A program made the translations under genes and the position numbers. A stretch of DNA of 64,000 nucleotides. It comes from Streptomyces sp. f51. Its GTDB lineage: Bacteria; Actinomycetota; Actinomycetes; Streptomycetales; Streptomycetaceae. Every line of letters begins with the position of its first letter. Position 1 is the stretch's first letter. The stretch covers positions 1,302,001-1,366,000 of the forward strand of contig NZ_CP149798.1 of the NCBI RefSeq assembly GCF_037940415.1, given 5' to 3'. This document shows positions 33,969 to 41,676 of the stretch, piece by piece. Below the pieces are notes generated by a model. That model saw nothing but the letters and a program-made list of their open reading frames with translations, did not search any database and was not told the DNA's origin.

Positions 33969-34775
33969 TCAGACGGCTCCGGAGAAGGCCGGCAGGTAGC
34001 CGCCGGAGTGGCCGGCCGCGGTCGGGTGGTACGACTCGCCGATGTTCAGCCAGTTCAGGCTGTGCAGCCAGGCGTCACCGGAGCAGATCTCGTGGCCGGT
34101 GAAGGTGCCGCGCACATCGGCGAACGTGAAGCCGTGGGCGGCGGCACGGGCGGCGATCGCGCTGTCGAGATAGTCGGCGGCGCCGTTGATGGCGGACCTT
34201 TCGGTGTCCGAAAGCCCGGTCAGGCAGCTGCCGTTGAGCTTGTAGAAGCGGGGGTAGCCGAGGACGACCACATGGGCGGCCGGGGCCTTGGCGCTGATCG
34301 CGGAGTAGACCGAGTCGAGGTTGCCGGGGAGCGTGGAGTCGACGTACGCCTTCGCCGTGGCGATGCGTGAGAGGCAGGTGCTCTCGGACTGGAGGACGCA
34401 GGTCGTCATGACGTCGGAGAACCCGGCGTCGTTGCCGCCGATGGTGATGGAGACCAGGCCCGTGGAGGAGCTGAGCGGGCCGAGCTGGTTCGCCGTGACA
34501 TCACCCGTACGAGCGCCCGAGCAGGCGGTGAAGTTGAACGACGAGGGTGAATGGGCGGCGTTCCAGAGATAGGGGTACGCCTTCGTGCTGCGGTCGCAGG
34601 AGCCGCTGGAGCTGATGTAGCTGCCCGCGCCGACACCGGAGGAATAGGAGTCGCCGAGGGCCACATAGCCGGTGGCCGCCGCTGTCTGCGCCTGAGCCGC
34701 CGCCGCCCCGGTGAGGGCGAGGCCGGCGGCCAGGAGGAGTGAGGTCACGTATGCCGAAAATCTGGGACGTCTCAT
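33969..34775 (-). CDS. Secreted SGNH-family lipase
   Basis: Extracellular lipase/esterase of 268 residues, the type known from S. coelicolor and S. rimosus as GDSL lipase. Signal peptide about 1-33. Block I GDSYSSG contains the nucleophile Ser43, block III is IGGNDAGF (oxyanion Asn), and block V ESYHPTAAGH holds the catalytic His. Six Cys make three likely disulfides. ATG 34775 is fixed by AAAGGGAGG just upstream. An in-frame ATG ten codons earlier lies across that site. It stands alone with its own promoter. The upstream region shares an ACACG..CTGCTAC element with the second lipase gene at 42.5 kb. Confidence 0.93.
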   Translation of the reverse strand: MRRPRFSAYVTSLLLAAGLALTGAAAAQAQTAAATGYVALGDSYSSGVGAGSYISSSGSCDRSTKAYPYLWNAAHSPSSFNFTACSGARTGDVTANQLGPLSSSTGLVSITIGGNDAGFSDVMTTCVLQSESTCLSRIATAKAYVDSTLPGNLDSVYSAISAKAPAAHVVVLGYPRFYKLNGSCLTGLSDTERSAINGAADYLDSAIAARAAAHGFTFADVRGTFTGHEICSGDAWLHSLNWLNIGESYHPTAAGHSGGYLPAFSGAV

Positions 34776-35227
34776 GGAACCTCCCTTTAGCAGGATCTCT
34801 GCCACAACTTTGGTAGCAGCTACGCGTGTTGACAGGAAGTGTCCATGCCAAGACTCTTATGCATCAACCAGCCGATATATGACTGTTCATCACCTATGTC
34901 ATTTCATGCCCATGACGATCGGGCAGCGGCAGGGTTACAGAGCACGGTTACGCGTCAACTCCCGAAGGGCACGGTCGGGGCGGATCGGAGGCAGGCCCGC
35001 CGGCTCTCCCCCGAGGAGTTCCAACTCCACTTCTCCGTGCAGGAGTTGCGCGTCCCGCGCTTCCGAACCCGGACAGCGGGAGACGTTCGGCGCGGGCCGG
35101 GTCTCGTCGTGGCACGCCCCGGGAGGGGAGGTGCGGGGTACACCGGAAGAGCGGGACCGGGCGCGACACACGCGACGCACAGCGGAAACCGGGTGCACGG
35201 GACGCCCGGGTGGCAGATCATGGCGGC
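34776..35227. other. 452-base divergent intergenic region
   Basis: Holds the lipase promoter on the minus strand. TTGGCA lies at 34846-34851, and the element ACACGCGTAGCTGCTACC lies at about 34812-34829. An AT-richer stretch (34855-34905, including CGATATATGAC) follows, then ordinary GC-rich DNA up to the ATPase gene. No RNA gene or small protein could be supported. Confidence 0.45.
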
Positions 35228-36322
35228 ATGTCTGCGAACCCACACGACGCTCTGCCGATCAGGCTCAACGTCGACGACAGCGACTCGCCGTCGGACGTCG
35301 TCGACGCGCTGTTCCTCGGTCGCTTCGCGACGGGCGAGCAGCCGCACTCGCACGCGGCGAACATCGACCGCGTACGGTCGGGGGCCACCCTGCTCCCGCC
35401 CGGTGCCCGGGTGCTGCGTTCCGCCCGCGACGACGACCGCAGCGCCACCCTCGCCGAGGGCGACGGCTGGACGCTTCTGGTGTCCCGCTGGAACCGCGGC
35501 GCCGACGTCACGGTGACGGCCACCAGCGTCGAGCTGGCCGAGAAGGTACTGAAGCAGGCCACGGACGGCGCCACGGACGAACCGGAACCGCAGCCGGAGA
35601 ACGTGACGATGGGCTTCTGGTACGTGTCGCCGCGCCGGGGACCGCACCGCACGACCCGGCAGATCTCGGCGGGCACCTGGGAGGAGGTCCGCCCCAACTA
35701 CACGGCGCCGGTGGCGGACGCCATGGACCGGCTGATGAAGACGACCCCGGAGGACATCGCGGGCCGGCTGCTGCTGCTCCACGGGCCGCCCGGCACCGGG
35801 AAGACCTCCGCACTGCGCACACTGGCCCGTTCCTGGCGCGACTGGTGCCAGGTGGACTGTGTGCTGGACCCCGAGCGGCTCTTCTCCGACGTCGGTTATC
35901 TGATGGACATCGCGATCGGCGAGGAGGACGGCACCGGCAAGGGCCGCTGGCGGCTTCTCCTGCTGGAGGACTGCGACGAACTGATCCGCGGCGAGGCGAA
36001 GCACACCGCGGGCCAGGCCCTGTCCCGGCTGCTCAACCTCACCGACGGGCTGCTCGGCCAGGGCCGCAACGTCCTCGTCGGCGTCACGACCAACGAGGAC
36101 CTGGAGCGTCTGCACCCCGCGGTCGTCCGCCCCGGCCGCTGCCTCGCCCGGATCGAGGTCGGAGCGCTCACCCGCCGGGAGGCGGTGGGCTGGCTGGGCA
36201 CCGAGGAAGGAGTCTCCCGCGAGGGCGCGACCCTGGCAGAGCTGTACGCACTGCGCCGCGGAACGACCCCGACATCGGTCCCGGACCAACGCGAGGGGGC
36301 GGATGCGGGGTTGTACCTGTAG
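35228..36322 (+). CDS. AAA+ ATPase with DUF5925 N-terminal domain
   Basis: 364-residue cytoplasmic ATPase. The DUF5925 region (about 1-140, PIRLNVDDSDSPSDVVDALFLG) has no known function. The AAA core (about 155-330) carries Walker A GPPGTGKTS, Walker B LLLLEDCDEL, sensor 1 VGVTTNED and the arginine-finger region PAVVRPGRC. This architecture is that of Bcs1/FtsH-like classical AAA unfoldases or remodelers. ATG 35228 (MSANPHD) is used. An earlier in-frame start at 35210 has no better site. The last 15-20 residues run into a low-complexity repeat region. No partner gene is adjacent, so the substrate is unknown. Confidence 0.85.
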   Translation: MSANPHDALPIRLNVDDSDSPSDVVDALFLGRFATGEQPHSHAANIDRVRSGATLLPPGARVLRSARDDDRSATLAEGDGWTLLVSRWNRGADVTVTATSVELAEKVLKQATDGATDEPEPQPENVTMGFWYVSPRRGPHRTTRQISAGTWEEVRPNYTAPVADAMDRLMKTTPEDIAGRLLLLHGPPGTGKTSALRTLARSWRDWCQVDCVLDPERLFSDVGYLMDIAIGEEDGTGKGRWRLLLLEDCDELIRGEAKHTAGQALSRLLNLTDGLLGQGRNVLVGVTTNEDLERLHPAVVRPGRCLARIEVGALTRREAVGWLGTEEGVSREGATLAELYALRRGTTPTSVPDQREGADAGLYL

Positions 36323-36329
36323 CGGAAGC

Positions 36330-36750
36330 CACGACCGCCCCGGCTGGAGCTCGGGCTCGGTCCAGCTTCGGGCCCGGCTCACGCTCGGGCTCGGGTTCGG
36401 TCCAGCTTCGGGTTCGGCCCGGCTCGGCTCACGCTCGGGCTCAGCCTCGGGGCCGGCCCGCCTCGGGTTGGGCTCGGCCCACGCTCGGGCTCGGCCCACG
36501 CTCGGGTTCGGGCTCGGCGCGGCTTCGGACTCAGCTTCCGGCCACGCTCGGCCCGGTCTCGGATCGGGTCATCCTCGGACTCGGGTTCGGCTCAGCTTCG
36601 GGTTCGGCCCGGCTCGGGCTCAGCCATGGGGCCGGCTCGGGTTCGGGCCCGGCTCGGCCTCGGCTCGGGTTCGGCTCAGCCCGGATCGGGTCAGCCTCGG
36701 GGCCAATCGCGGCCTCGGGCTGAGCCCTGGGTCGGGGCCGCCCGGGCCGG
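36330..36750. repeat. Degenerate CTCGGGTTCGG-type low-complexity tract
   Basis: About 420 bases built from imperfect 6- to 18-base words such as GGCTCGGGTTCGGCTC and GGCCCGGCTCGG, in the gap between the ATPase stop and the GntR stop. Frames stay open on several strands but spell only Gly-Ser-Ala-Arg-Leu repeats. It resembles the tracts at 8.6 and 18.1-18.5 kb in position (3' of a gene, before another) and in composition. Confidence 0.75.
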
Positions 36751-36766
36751 ACTGCGTGGCGTGCGG

Positions 36767-37138
36767 TTAAGCGGCCTCGTACGCGGCCCGCAGTGCGTCT
36801 CGTACGGCGGCCAGCGCGGTGGCCTCGGTCAGGCCGAGCCGGTGTACGCGCTCGGCGTAGGCCTGCGCGGCCGACGCCGCCTCGCGCGCCGCCGCGTCCC
36901 CGGCGGCCGCCACGAACGTGCCGTTGCGGCCCCGCGTCTCGATCACCCCGTCCGACTCAAGGGCACGGTAGGCCTTGGCGACGGTGTTGGCCGCGAGGCC
37001 CAGCGACTCGGCCAGCCCCCGTACCGTCGGCAGCTTGTAGCCGACCGGCAGCTCGCCGGACCGGGCCTGCTCGGAAATCTGGGCGCGCACCTGTTCGTAC
37101 GGCGCGGCCCCCTCTGCGATGCGGATCTTCAGGGTCAC
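36767..37138 (-). CDS. GntR-family regulator, YtrA subfamily
   Basis: 123-residue regulator consisting of the winged helix (PYEQVRAQISEQARSGELPV, then TVRGLAESLGLAANTVAKAYRAL and TRGRNGTFVA) and the short two-helix tail that defines the YtrA subfamily, which has no ligand domain. GTG 37138 is chosen: a GACAAT -10 box at 37145-37150 ends six bases before it and no ribosome site exists, so a leaderless message is likely. It is divergent from the acetyltransferase gene. YtrA regulators often control an adjacent ABC exporter, but none is here. Autoregulation is likely. Confidence 0.87.
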   Translation of the reverse strand: MTLKIRIAEGAAPYEQVRAQISEQARSGELPVGYKLPTVRGLAESLGLAANTVAKAYRALESDGVIETRGRNGTFVAAAGDAAAREAASAAQAYAERVHRLGLTEATALAAVRDALRAAYEAA

Positions 37139-37144
37139 GCGGCG

Positions 37145-37150
37145 ATTGTC
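37145..37150 (-). promoter_or_regulatory. -10 box for a leaderless ytrA-type message
   Basis: GACAAT on the minus strand, six bases before GTG 37138, with no Shine-Dalgarno sequence between them. Confidence 0.4.
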
Positions 37151-37209
37151 CCGTACCCACGCGAAAATGAGAGGCATCCGCCCGCGGCGCCCGCGTAACG
37201 TGCGATCAC

Positions 37210-38139
37210 ATGACCGTGATCGTTCGCGAACTGCGGCACGACGACCCGGCCGACACGGCGGGGTTCGCGCGCATTCGTCAACAGGCCCTCCCGTTCATCC
37301 TCTTCACCCCGGAGTCCATCGCGTACGACCTGGAGCGGACCCATCCCGACGCCCACTATCAGCCGTTGCTGGCCGAGGAGGACGGGGAGCCGATCGGCAC
37401 CGCGCAGGTGAGCCTCGTGTACGACAGCCCGGACCCCGGTCAGGCAAGCCTCAACATCTACGTGCGCCCTGACCGCAAGGGACGCGGCGCCGGTTCGCTG
37501 CTGGCCCGCGCCGCGGAGGAGAGGCTGGCCGCCCTCGGCGCGACCCGGCTGCACAGCTGGGTGCTGGACGAACCCGGCTGCCGCGCCTTCGCCGAGAAGC
37601 GGGGCTACCGCGCCTCCCGCTCGGCGCACTTCCTCCGTCTCGACCTGGAGCACGGCACCCTGCCACCCCTTCAGCCCCCGCCGGACGGCGTGGAGCTGCG
37701 CAGCGGAGCCGACTTCGCGGACGACCCCCGGCCGCTGTTCAGGCTCGACGCCGAGACGCTCCGCGACGAACCGAGCGACATCGACCGCGAGTTCACGGAC
37801 TACGACGCCTGGCTGACGGAGACCTGGCACCACCCCCTCCTGAGCCACGAGCTCACGTCCGTGGCACTCGTGGACGGCCGCCCGGCGGCGTTCAGCGCGG
37901 CCCGCACCGACGGCGGTACCCGCTACGCCACCGTCATGACGGGCACCGGCCGCGCCTTCCGGGGCCGCGGTCTGGCCAAGCTCGCCAAGAACCACTCCCT
38001 GCACCGGGCCCGCGCGGCCGGGTTCACGGAAGCACTCACCGGCAACGACGCCGGCAACGGACCGATGCTGGCGATCAACGCCTGGTTCGGCTACGAAATC
38101 CGCGCAACGGAGGTGCAGTATGTCCGTGACCTCGGCTGA
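37210..38139 (+). CDS. Tandem-GNAT acetyltransferase
   Basis: 309-residue protein with two GNAT folds in tandem, as in mycothiol synthase-like acetyltransferases. The N-terminal copy has the acetyl-CoA loop VRPDRKGRGAGSLL (about 92-105), and the C-terminal copy has GTGRAFRGRGLAKLAK (about 240-255). Both pyrophosphate-binding loops look intact. ATG 37210 has no ribosome site, and TAACGT eight bases upstream suggests a leaderless start. It overlaps the following DUF402 gene by 20 bases. The acceptor substrate is unknown. True MshD lies elsewhere in streptomycetes, so that name is not used. Confidence 0.86.
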   Translation: MTVIVRELRHDDPADTAGFARIRQQALPFILFTPESIAYDLERTHPDAHYQPLLAEEDGEPIGTAQVSLVYDSPDPGQASLNIYVRPDRKGRGAGSLLARAAEERLAALGATRLHSWVLDEPGCRAFAEKRGYRASRSAHFLRLDLEHGTLPPLQPPPDGVELRSGADFADDPRPLFRLDAETLRDEPSDIDREFTDYDAWLTETWHHPLLSHELTSVALVDGRPAAFSAARTDGGTRYATVMTGTGRAFRGRGLAKLAKNHSLHRARAAGFTEALTGNDAGNGPMLAINAWFGYEIRATEVQYVRDLG

Positions 38140-38620
38140 CACGCCCGGCTCGTTGGAGGTCGTGCTCGTCAAGGCGGGCCGTACGAAGATCAGTTACCCG
38201 GCCGAGCTGCTCGCCGACGACGGCACCCGGGTGGTCGTACGGGCCCCCTGGGCGGGAGACGGCGTCCGCGACTTCGGCTTCGTGCGGTTCGAGAAGGGCG
38301 ACGTCTTCACCGAGTACTACTGGCGGGACCGCTGGTACTCGGTGAAGGAGGTCCGGGACTCCACGGGTGAACGCAAGGGCTGGTACTGCGACATCACCCG
38401 CCCGGCCACCGTCTCCGAGGGCCGGCTGGTCGTCGAGGACCTCGACCTGGACCTGTGGCGCTCGGCCGACGGCACGGACGTATTGCGTCTGGACGAGGAC
38501 GAGTTCGCGGAGAGCGGTCTGTCGACCACCGACCCGGCCGCCGCGGCCGCGGCCGAGAAGGCCCTGGACGACCTCGAACGCCTCGCCCGCGAGGGCGGCT
38601 TCGAGGCACTCCTGACCTAG
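38120..38620 (+). CDS. DUF402 (FomD/Ntdp-like) protein
   Basis: 166-residue DUF402 protein. The family includes FomD and nucleoside di/triphosphate phosphatases that need divalent metal. Conserved pieces seen are the WAGDGVRDFGFVRFEKGDVFTEYYW region, RDSTGERKGWYCDI, and the acidic DLDLDLWRSADGTDVLRLDEDEF metal-binding stretch. The C-terminal helix follows. GGAGG at 38107-38111 is eight bases before ATG 38120. It overlaps the acetyltransferase by 20 bases, so the two are translationally coupled. The natural nucleotide substrate is not known. Confidence 0.82.
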   Translation: MSVTSADTPGSLEVVLVKAGRTKISYPAELLADDGTRVVVRAPWAGDGVRDFGFVRFEKGDVFTEYYWRDRWYSVKEVRDSTGERKGWYCDITRPATVSEGRLVVEDLDLDLWRSADGTDVLRLDEDEFAESGLSTTDPAAAAAAEKALDDLERLAREGGFEALLT

Positions 38621-38685
38621 GTGGGTGTCCCAGGACACCGCCCAGGGCCCGCGACGGCCACCGTTCCACTCGGCGGACGCCGCTG

Positions 38686-39321
38686 TCAGAAGCGGGCCAC
38701 CACCGCGTACCGCTCGTCGTCGACCTTCCGGCCCCACAGCAGCCCGTCGTCCGACAACGGCTCCACGCGCAGGTCGGCGGTGTCGGACAGCAGGGGCCGG
38801 AGCAGGGTGGCCAGTTGATCGGCGGATATCCCGACCGGGCTCACGGTTCCCCACACCCCTTCGACGAGCACCAGCCGCCCTCCCGGGCGCAGCAGTCCGC
38901 GCCAGTGCCGCAGCACGCGCCCGGGATCGGGCAGCGTCCACAGAACGTGTCGGCTGAGCAGGACGTCGAAGCGCTGCTCGCCCACGGGCGGTGCCACCGC
39001 GTCGCCGACGAGGAACGCGGCGTCCCGCCCGGCCAGCTTCGCCCGGGCCAGGTCGACCATGCGTGGGGCGAGATCGACCCCGGTGACCCGGTGCCCCTGT
39101 TCGGACGCCAGGAGCGAGAGGCTGCCGGTGCCGCATCCCACGTCGAGCAGATCACCGGGCGTCCCGGGCAGCCAGTCCCGCAGCCGCGCGGCCCAGGCCC
39201 CACGGACCTCGGGGTCGCGCAGCCCGTGGTCGGGCTCCTCGTCGAAGGTTCCGGACTCCGCGTCCCAGTCGACGCCCGCCCCTGGATTCGTCCCGCCCTC
39301 GTTCACCATGCGTTCCACCAT
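38686..39321 (-). CDS. SAM-dependent class I methyltransferase
   Basis: 211-residue methyltransferase of the UbiE/COQ5-like type. SAM motif I is LLDVGCGTGSLSLL (about 57-70), motif II GVDLAPRMVDLARAKL with the acidic ribose-binding Asp, then FDVLLSRHVLWTLPDP and LRPGGRLVLVEGV (motif III-like). Start ATG 39321 (MVERMVNEGG) is taken. ATG 39309 is also possible. It is convergent with DUF402 and stands alone. The acceptor substrate is not predictable. Confidence 0.85.
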   Translation of the reverse strand: MVERMVNEGGTNPGAGVDWDAESGTFDEEPDHGLRDPEVRGAWAARLRDWLPGTPGDLLDVGCGTGSLSLLASEQGHRVTGVDLAPRMVDLARAKLAGRDAAFLVGDAVAPPVGEQRFDVLLSRHVLWTLPDPGRVLRHWRGLLRPGGRLVLVEGVWGTVSPVGISADQLATLLRPLLSDTADLRVEPLSDDGLLWGRKVDDERYAVVARF

Positions 39322-39468
39322 GTCACCCGCCACTGACAATCGGCCCGCGCCCGCCACAGGGCCCGAGGGTGACCGGCGCCACAGACATTTCGCGACCGAT
39401 GAGGAACTCTCCCCGGAACGGTCTACCTCCGTACAACCGCGGATTCAGGTGGACACGAGGAGGCAGCC

Positions 39469-39603
39469 ATGCGCCGTGTGACCATGCAGAAGCCCCTGAG
39501 AAAGCCCGAATCCCGCCGTGTACGGGACGAGCCCGACGAGCGCCCGGCCGAGCGCCCCGAGGTCCGGAAGGACATCGCGCGCACCTGGTGGCCGGACGGC
39601 TGA
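39469..39603 (+). CDS. Small 44-residue basic/acidic protein
   Basis: Short gene with a strong ribosome site (GAGGAGG, five bases before ATG 39469). The product begins MRRVTMQKPLRKPESRRV, has an alternating Arg/Glu/Pro middle, and ends DIARTWWPDG. No membrane helix or Cys. Composition and the excellent start context argue for translation, but the reading is not backed by any domain. It lies between the methyltransferase (divergent) and an acetyltransferase (convergent). Function unknown. Confidence 0.55.
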   Translation: MRRVTMQKPLRKPESRRVRDEPDERPAERPEVRKDIARTWWPDG

Positions 39604-39673
39604 GCCACCGCGGGCCGTCGCCGAACGCGTGCCGAAAGCCCCAGCGGGCCCCGGCAGCCCGCGACGGCCCGCG

Positions 39674-40147
39674 TCAGACCAGTCGCTTGCGGTAGTGGAT
39701 CCGGTCGTAGGGCCCGTTCATGCGCCGGTCGGTCGTCTCGTACCCGTACCGCGGGTAGATCTTCTGGTTCTCCCACATCATCGCGTTGGTGTAGAGCCTG
39801 ATCTCGTCCAGCCCGAGCGCCCGCGCGTGCGCGTCCACGAAGCGCAGCAGCAGCCCGCCGATGCCCCGGCCGTGCGCCTCGGGCCGGACCGCGATGATGT
39901 CGAGGTACAGATGGTCGGGGCGCTCCTCGACGACCACGAGCCCGAGGACCGGCTCCCCCGTGACGAACACCCGCCCCGCCGCCACGTTCGCCGCGTGGTC
40001 CGCCTCCATGGGCACCGGCACGAGCCCGATGCGCTCCACATAGGGCTGGAACGCGGCATCGATCACGGCTTTCACGGCAGGCACATCAGCAGCAACGGCC
40101 CCCCGCACCCCAAACCCCTCGACGGCCCCTCCGGACACCGGGCCCAT
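39674..40147 (-). CDS. GNAT-family N-acetyltransferase
   Basis: 157-residue single GNAT domain. The acetyl-CoA-binding loop is RPEAHGRGIGGLLLRF, with the preceding strand LYLDIIAV and C-terminal LYTNAMMWENQKIYPRYGY, a common ending in small-molecule or peptide acetyltransferases. ATG 40147 (MGPVSGGAVEG) is used. A start 12 codons earlier is possible. It is divergent from the polysaccharide monooxygenase gene. Substrate unknown. Confidence 0.87.
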   Translation of the reverse strand: MGPVSGGAVEGFGVRGAVAADVPAVKAVIDAAFQPYVERIGLVPVPMEADHAANVAAGRVFVTGEPVLGLVVVEERPDHLYLDIIAVRPEAHGRGIGGLLLRFVDAHARALGLDEIRLYTNAMMWENQKIYPRYGYETTDRRMNGPYDRIHYRKRLV

Positions 40148-40288
40148 ACCCACACCCCACCTACCTGATCGCAGTCTCAGCACTCCCTTAAAGCCACCAT
40201 AAGGATCTCCGTCCCCCGGCTCCAGCAGGCGATTCCTCGGTTTCTTCGGGCTAGTTTCTGATCACCCCCACGGGATCCCCCACGGGAT

Positions 40289-40312
40289 CCCCGCACGGAG
40301 CGCCGTGCGGGG
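40289..40312 (+). other. 10-bp hairpin in the leader of the AA10 oxygenase gene
   Basis: CCCCGCACGG (40289-40298), loop AGCG, CCGTGCGGGG (40303-40312). Just upstream CCACGGGATCCC occurs twice in tandem (about 40267-40290). The hairpin ends 38 bases before ATG 40351 and could attenuate or stabilise the transcript. Confidence 0.55.
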
Positions 40313-40350
40313 ACTCGCCCCACGTATCAGGACCGTTCGAGGAGTTCCCC

Positions 40351-41439
40351 ATGTCCGCACGCCGCAAGGCCGCCGGCGTCGCCGTCCTCGGTGTCGCACC
40401 GCTCGCCCTGTCCGCGCTGGCCGCGGTGCCGGCCTCGGCGCACGGTTCGATGGGGGACCCGGTGAGCCGGGTGTCCCAGTGCTACGCGGAGGGCCCGGAG
40501 AACCCGAGGTCGGCCGCGTGCAAGGCGGCCGTCGCGGCGGGCGGAACGCAGGCGCTGTACGACTGGAACGGCATCCGCATCGGCGACGCGAACGGGCGGC
40601 ACCAACAGCTGATCCCGGACGGCAAGCTGTGCAGCGCCGGCAACGCCGAGTTCAAGGGGCTCGACCTGGCGCGCTCCGACTGGCCCGCGACGCGCGTGAG
40701 CAGTGGCCCGTACACCTTCAGGTACCGGGTCACCGCGCCCCACAAGGGCACGTTCAAGGTCTACATGACCAAGCAGGGCTACGACCCGTCGCGACCGCTG
40801 GCCTGGGGCGATCTCGACCTGGCGCGTCCGGTCGCGACGGCCACCGACCCGACGGCCTCGGGCGGCTTCTACACGTTCTCCGGCACACTCCCGGAGCGCT
40901 CGGGCAAGCAGCTCCTGTACGCGGTCTGGCAGCGCTGGGACAGCCCGGAGGCCTTCTACTCCTGCTCCGACGTGGCGTTCGGGGGCGCGGGCGGCGGCAA
41001 GGGCTCGGGCTCGGGCGGCGGCAGCGCTCCCGCGCCGAGCGCCTCGGCTCCGTCGGAGAGGCAGATCGAGGACGGCAACGGCAAGTCGACCGTGCACCAC
41101 GATCACGGCAACGGTCACGAGGACGCCGGCGCCTCCGCGGAGCCTGCCGCGGGTTCGGACGCGGCCGAGGCCGATGCGGCCGGGAACACCGCGTCGGGCG
41201 AACCGGCCGGGGAGACCCGGGACACCACCGATTCCGCCGGGTCCGCGGACTCCGCGCAGAGCCGGCCGGAGGCCGCCGGTTCGCCCCGGAGCCTCGCCGA
41301 GACCGGCGGCGACTCCTCCACCTCGTACGTCGCGATCGGCGGTGCCGCCGCGCTCGCGCTCGGTGCCGCGGCGCTGTTCGCCTCGGTGCGGCGACGCGCG
41401 ACACCGGGCAGCCGTCGCGGACACGGACACGGGCGCTAG
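40351..41439 (+). CDS. Cell-wall-anchored AA10 lytic polysaccharide monooxygenase
   Basis: 362-residue secreted copper oxygenase (CBM33/AA10) that would cleave chitin or cellulose oxidatively. The signal peptide ends PASA before His31, which becomes the N-terminal copper-brace His (HGSMGDPVSRVSQCY). The second brace His is in RVTAPHKGTF, and the axial aromatic is in AFYSCSDVAF. After the about 185-residue catalytic domain come a Ser/Gly linker, a His/Asp patch (HHDHGNGHED) and an Ala/Asp-rich wall spacer. A LAETG sorting signal (residues 315-319), hydrophobic helix and RRRAT tail close it. The enzyme should be covalently attached to peptidoglycan by a class E sortase. No carbohydrate-binding module is fused. 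Confidence 0.92.
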   Translation: MSARRKAAGVAVLGVAPLALSALAAVPASAHGSMGDPVSRVSQCYAEGPENPRSAACKAAVAAGGTQALYDWNGIRIGDANGRHQQLIPDGKLCSAGNAEFKGLDLARSDWPATRVSSGPYTFRYRVTAPHKGTFKVYMTKQGYDPSRPLAWGDLDLARPVATATDPTASGGFYTFSGTLPERSGKQLLYAVWQRWDSPEAFYSCSDVAFGGAGGGKGSGSGGGSAPAPSASAPSERQIEDGNGKSTVHHDHGNGHEDAGASAEPAAGSDAAEADAAGNTASGEPAGETRDTTDSAGSADSAQSRPEAAGSPRSLAETGGDSSTSYVAIGGAAALALGAAALFASVRRRATPGSRRGHGHGR

Positions 41440-41528
41440 GACGACCAGAAGGCTCGAGGGACCCGGAGTACCCGAGGACCCGAGGGACCCGGAAGGCCGG
41501 AAGACCAGGCCGGAAGGCCGGAACGACT

Positions 41529-41567
41529 CCGGGGGCTGACCGGCGGCTCAGGCCGGACAGCCCCCGG
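41529..41567. terminator. Hairpin between convergent AA10 and lipase genes
   Basis: CCGGGGGCTG (41529-41538) pairs with CAGCCCCCGG (41558-41567) around a 19-base loop, in the gap between the two convergent gene ends. Confidence 0.55.
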
Positions 41568-41676
41568 CGGCGTGGTCCGCCGTCCGCGCTCCGCATGCGG
41601 GCGGAGCACGGACGGACGGACGATCACGCCGGCATGCTCGGGCGGACCACCATGGACGAGTGGTCCGCCGAGCCGG

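Noticed and set aside
34711..36770. Frames spelling Gly-Ser-Ala-Arg-Leu repeats after the AAA ATPase gene.
   Set aside because: They arise from the degenerate CTCGGG/TTCGG tract, which stays open in several frames. No ribosome site or domain supports them.
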